From assembly GCF_002288925.2 (NCBI RefSeq), contig NW_022098076.1, positions 62,915,908-62,979,907 on the forward strand: a stretch of 64,000 nucleotides of DNA, read 5' to 3'. The notes beneath the pieces were generated by a model, which had not been told where the DNA came from, did no database searches, and saw only the letters and a program-made list of their open reading frames with translations. The translations under genes were made by a program, and so were the position numbers. The DNA is from Delphinapterus leucas. Its lineage: Eukaryota > Chordata > Mammalia > Artiodactyla > Monodontidae. Shown here in pieces: positions 1 to 64,000 of this stretch (positions are counted from its first letter, which is position 1; each line of letters starts with the position of its first letter).

Positions 1-78
1 ATTGATTTTAAGTTTTAATGACTGTTATTTGTATTTCATTTGCCAACATGTGTTCCGAAAACCAACCTGAATTCATGA

Positions 79-61735
<61,657 letters not shown>

Positions 61736-61739
61736 CACT

Positions 61740-62095
61740 AACTACACATGAAATCACCTAGAGGAGCTTTTTAAAAATGCCTTTGTGGGCTTCCCTGGTG
61801 GCGCAGTGGTTGAGAGTCCGCCTGCCGATGTAGGGGACGCAGGTTCGTGCCCCGGTCCGTCCGGGAAGATCCCATATGCCGCTGAGTGGCTGGGCCCGTG
61901 AGCCATGGCCACTGAGCCTGCGCGTCCGGAGCTTGTGCTCCGAAATGGGAGAGGCCACAACAGTGAGAGGCCCTCGTACCGCAAAAAAAAAAAAAAAGGC
62001 CTTTGTGTGGGGCGTCACTCAGTAATTAAACAGGAGAACTAGGGCCCAGGTATTTTTTGTCATTTCTCAGGTGACCATAATGTAGTACTCTTTAT
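61740..62095. mobile_element. MER5A-like element interrupted by a SINE
   Basis: Left half: catgaaatcacctagaggag, ctttttaaaaatgcc. Right half after the SINE: ctagggcccaggtatttttt, caggtgaccataatgtag. Degenerate hAT relative. Confidence 0.65.
61788..61998 (+). mobile_element. young GC-rich SINE, 9-bp duplication
   Basis: Plus strand with a clean A15 tail. gcctttgtg at 61779-61787 and 61999-62007 is MER5A sequence. The body carries a small tandem gtccgtccg not seen in the other copies. Confidence 0.92.
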
Positions 62096-62663
62096 AATGT
62101 GAGGGCAGGGCTATCATATCTATGTGTGGCGGGGTAGTGTGTGTATCCAAAGTTAAGTCAGTGGTAAGTAAATCATTGTATTCACTGAAAGTGTCTTTAT
62201 AATTTTAAATAAACATATAAACTTATAGTTATTTAATACTGTGATACTAACTTAAAAGCAAAGCACTGAATATTCAACCTTTCATGTGAATAGTATTTTT
62301 AAAAACATATAGCAAAAATGCCCAGAATATTAACATTGGTATTTCCTGGATAATGAGATTTTATGACCTTTTGTCTCACATTTGTTGGCCTCTATTGGGT
62401 TTGAGCTGCTTTAGTCAGATTCAAAGACTAAAGTGAAGGGATTTGGGGAAAACCTGAGAAGGGTAGAGAAGCTTCACTAGTAGAGGCTTAAGTTAAAAGT
62501 AGAAAAGTTAAAGTTTTGAGCCATCTTAGAGGTTGTTTCCTCCAATGCTGTTTGCTTCTTTAAGTCTTGCATGGAAAGGCTGCCTGAGATCCCTTATTGT
62601 TGCCTTGGCCTGCAAAGGCATGTGCATACAGCTCAGATCAGCTTTTGGTACACATATATTCTT

Positions 62664-63046
62664 TTTTTTTTTTAACATCTTTATTGGAGTATAATTGCTT
62701 TACAGTGGTGTGTTAGTTTCTGCTTTATAGCATAATGAATCAGCTATACATTTACATATATCCCCATATATCCTCCTTCTTGCGTCTCCCTCCCACCCTC
62801 CCTATCCCACCCCTCTAGGTGGTCACAAAGCACCGAGCTGATCTCCCTGTGCCAGGCGGCTGCTTCCCACTAGCTATCTATTTTACATTTAGTAGTGTAT
62901 ATAAGTGCGTGCCACTCTCTCACTTCGTCCCAGCTTACTCTTCCTCCTCCCCTTGTCCTCAAGTCCATTCTCTACGCTTGCATCTTTATTCCTATCCTGC
63001 CCCTAGGTTCTTCATAACCATTTTTTTTTTAGATTCCGTATATAGG
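62664..63046 (-). mobile_element. 5'-truncated L1 3' end
   Basis: Poly(T), ttggagtataattgctttac to agattccgtatataggc, closely matching the copy at 21933-22476. Near-exact flanking sequence cacatatattctt (62651) and cacatatatattctt (63047). 62096-62650 shows nothing recognised. Confidence 0.85.
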
Positions 63047-63399
63047 CACATATATATTCTTGAAGTGATGTCAGTTTTTAATACTTCCTTTCTTTCTCTT
63101 GCTTTTCTTTATTTTGAAAGTAATATGATCCAAAATTGGGTTATAGGGTTAAGGGAGAAGGAGACACTTTACATCATTTGTCCTGTTTTGGTTTTAAGAC
63201 TTCCATCTTTCTCTAGTCTAGATGAAAGGAGGCCCCTTCGTGATCAATTTACCTTTCTAGGATGGAGTTTAAGGCCAGAGCTTAAGAGTAATATAGCATA
63301 TTCCTTTGCCTGGGTTTGTGACCTAGATATGTATTTTCCTTGGGAACTTTACTCAGTTGCCTGTTCACTGTCCTTTATCTATAAGAATGCTTTTGATTC

Positions 63400-63960
63400 C
63401 AAATAACAGAAATATCAATGCAAGCTGACTTAGTTAAGAAGATTCATATCGTTGAAAATTCCATAGCTAAGATGAGTTTAAGGCATGATTCAGTCAAGGC
63501 TCTAGTTCCATTTGTTTGCTGTTCTCACAGCATTACTCTCCATCATGTCAGCTTGTCTTAAGCTGGCTGCCCTAATTGTCACAAAATCACTGCCAGCAGC
63601 AATTAAGGCTACATGCTTCCTTGTTCATATCCAGAGAAAGAGAGTGCTTCTTCCTAGAGTCATTGTTGGTAGACAGTTCTTCATGGATCTCCTGTGAATA
63701 CAGACACTGGATGCCTTTGTGATGAACTGTCTTTTTGAGGACGCATGTATAGAGAACAGCTTGGGAAGATAGAGATGATGTCTCCCTCCAGAGCAAAAGC
63801 AGGTTTGTTTACTGTCCAGTATAATAAAGATAATGTCTCCTTCCAAGGCAACGTTCAGGTACACTTACTACCCAATTTAAAAGACTTGTGTTCACTTTGC
63901 TTGGGGTTCCTCTCCTATAATGCAACCACTGGGTGTGCAGGCATCATCTAGTTCTGTTCA
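63400..63960. repeat. unassigned old repeat with internal 55-bp duplication
   Basis: gatgatgtctccctccagag (63774) and gataatgtctccttccaagg (63829) start two diverged units of about 55 bases. The surroundings (tataatgcaaccactgggtg) read like an old interspersed repeat, possibly LTR-type, which I cannot confirm. Confidence 0.35.
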
Positions 63961-64000
63961 TTTCTCACCATAGAATTACATTTCGGGGAACAGGGCAAGT

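Noticed and set aside
62819..63406. 195-codon open frame on the + strand
   Set aside because: The first third is antisense L1 3' UTR, the rest is non-conserved intron sequence; no family resemblance or splice support.

Overview
The window is mammalian nuclear DNA, most likely from a whale or dolphin. The main clue is a set of tRNA-derived SINEs that open with a 'cttccctggtggcgcagtgg' type head and end in poly(A). This is the CHR-type family of the cetacean, hippo and ruminant lineage. The GC-rich copies that finish 'gtaccgcaaaa' are the form abundant in cetaceans. Ruminant-style L1 3' ends and a bovine-type mariner agree with this. I assign the organism from memory of repeat families, not from a search.

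One gene fills the window, on the + strand: NBEAL1 (neurobeachin-like 1). I found 27 consecutive internal coding exons between 141 and 59728. All have GT donors and AG acceptors, and all join in frame without a stop: 4540 coding bases, 1513 complete codons. The first exon starts about 100 residues into the protein. The last one ends before the PH-BEACH, BEACH and WD40 region, so the start codon, 5' end, catalytically silent scaffold C-terminus and 3' UTR are outside. The part present encodes the N-terminal helical (armadillo-like) solenoid (exons 1-10), the concanavalin A/laminin G-like domain (end of exon 10 to exon 13), the DUF4704-type helical region (exons 14-23), an acidic Ser-rich disordered linker (exon 24) and more helical sequence (exons 25-27). 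Exon numbers are local to this window.

The introns hold layered transposon history. Ancient layer: MIR, L2, MER5A, a Tigger/MER2-type element, hAT relatives and L1M fragments. Middle layer: a complete but dead mariner (30308-31588), several L1 pieces and older long-form SINEs. Young layer: GC-rich SINEs with clean target-site duplications, several of them nested in older repeats. No second gene, RNA gene, CpG-island promoter or CRISPR array was found.

The most interesting structures are: (1) a diverged ~550-bp duplication shared by introns 15 and 21 of the same gene; (2) a ~270-bp palindromic element of unknown family at 9992-10263; (3) a 3'-truncated-looking L1 insertion at 8272-8642 that appears to carry a 3' transduction; (4) an L1 flanked by a 71-bp direct repeat, far longer than a normal target-site duplication; (5) a 140-bp polypyrimidine tract grown inside an L1. 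I see no evidence of an undescribed multi-gene system.
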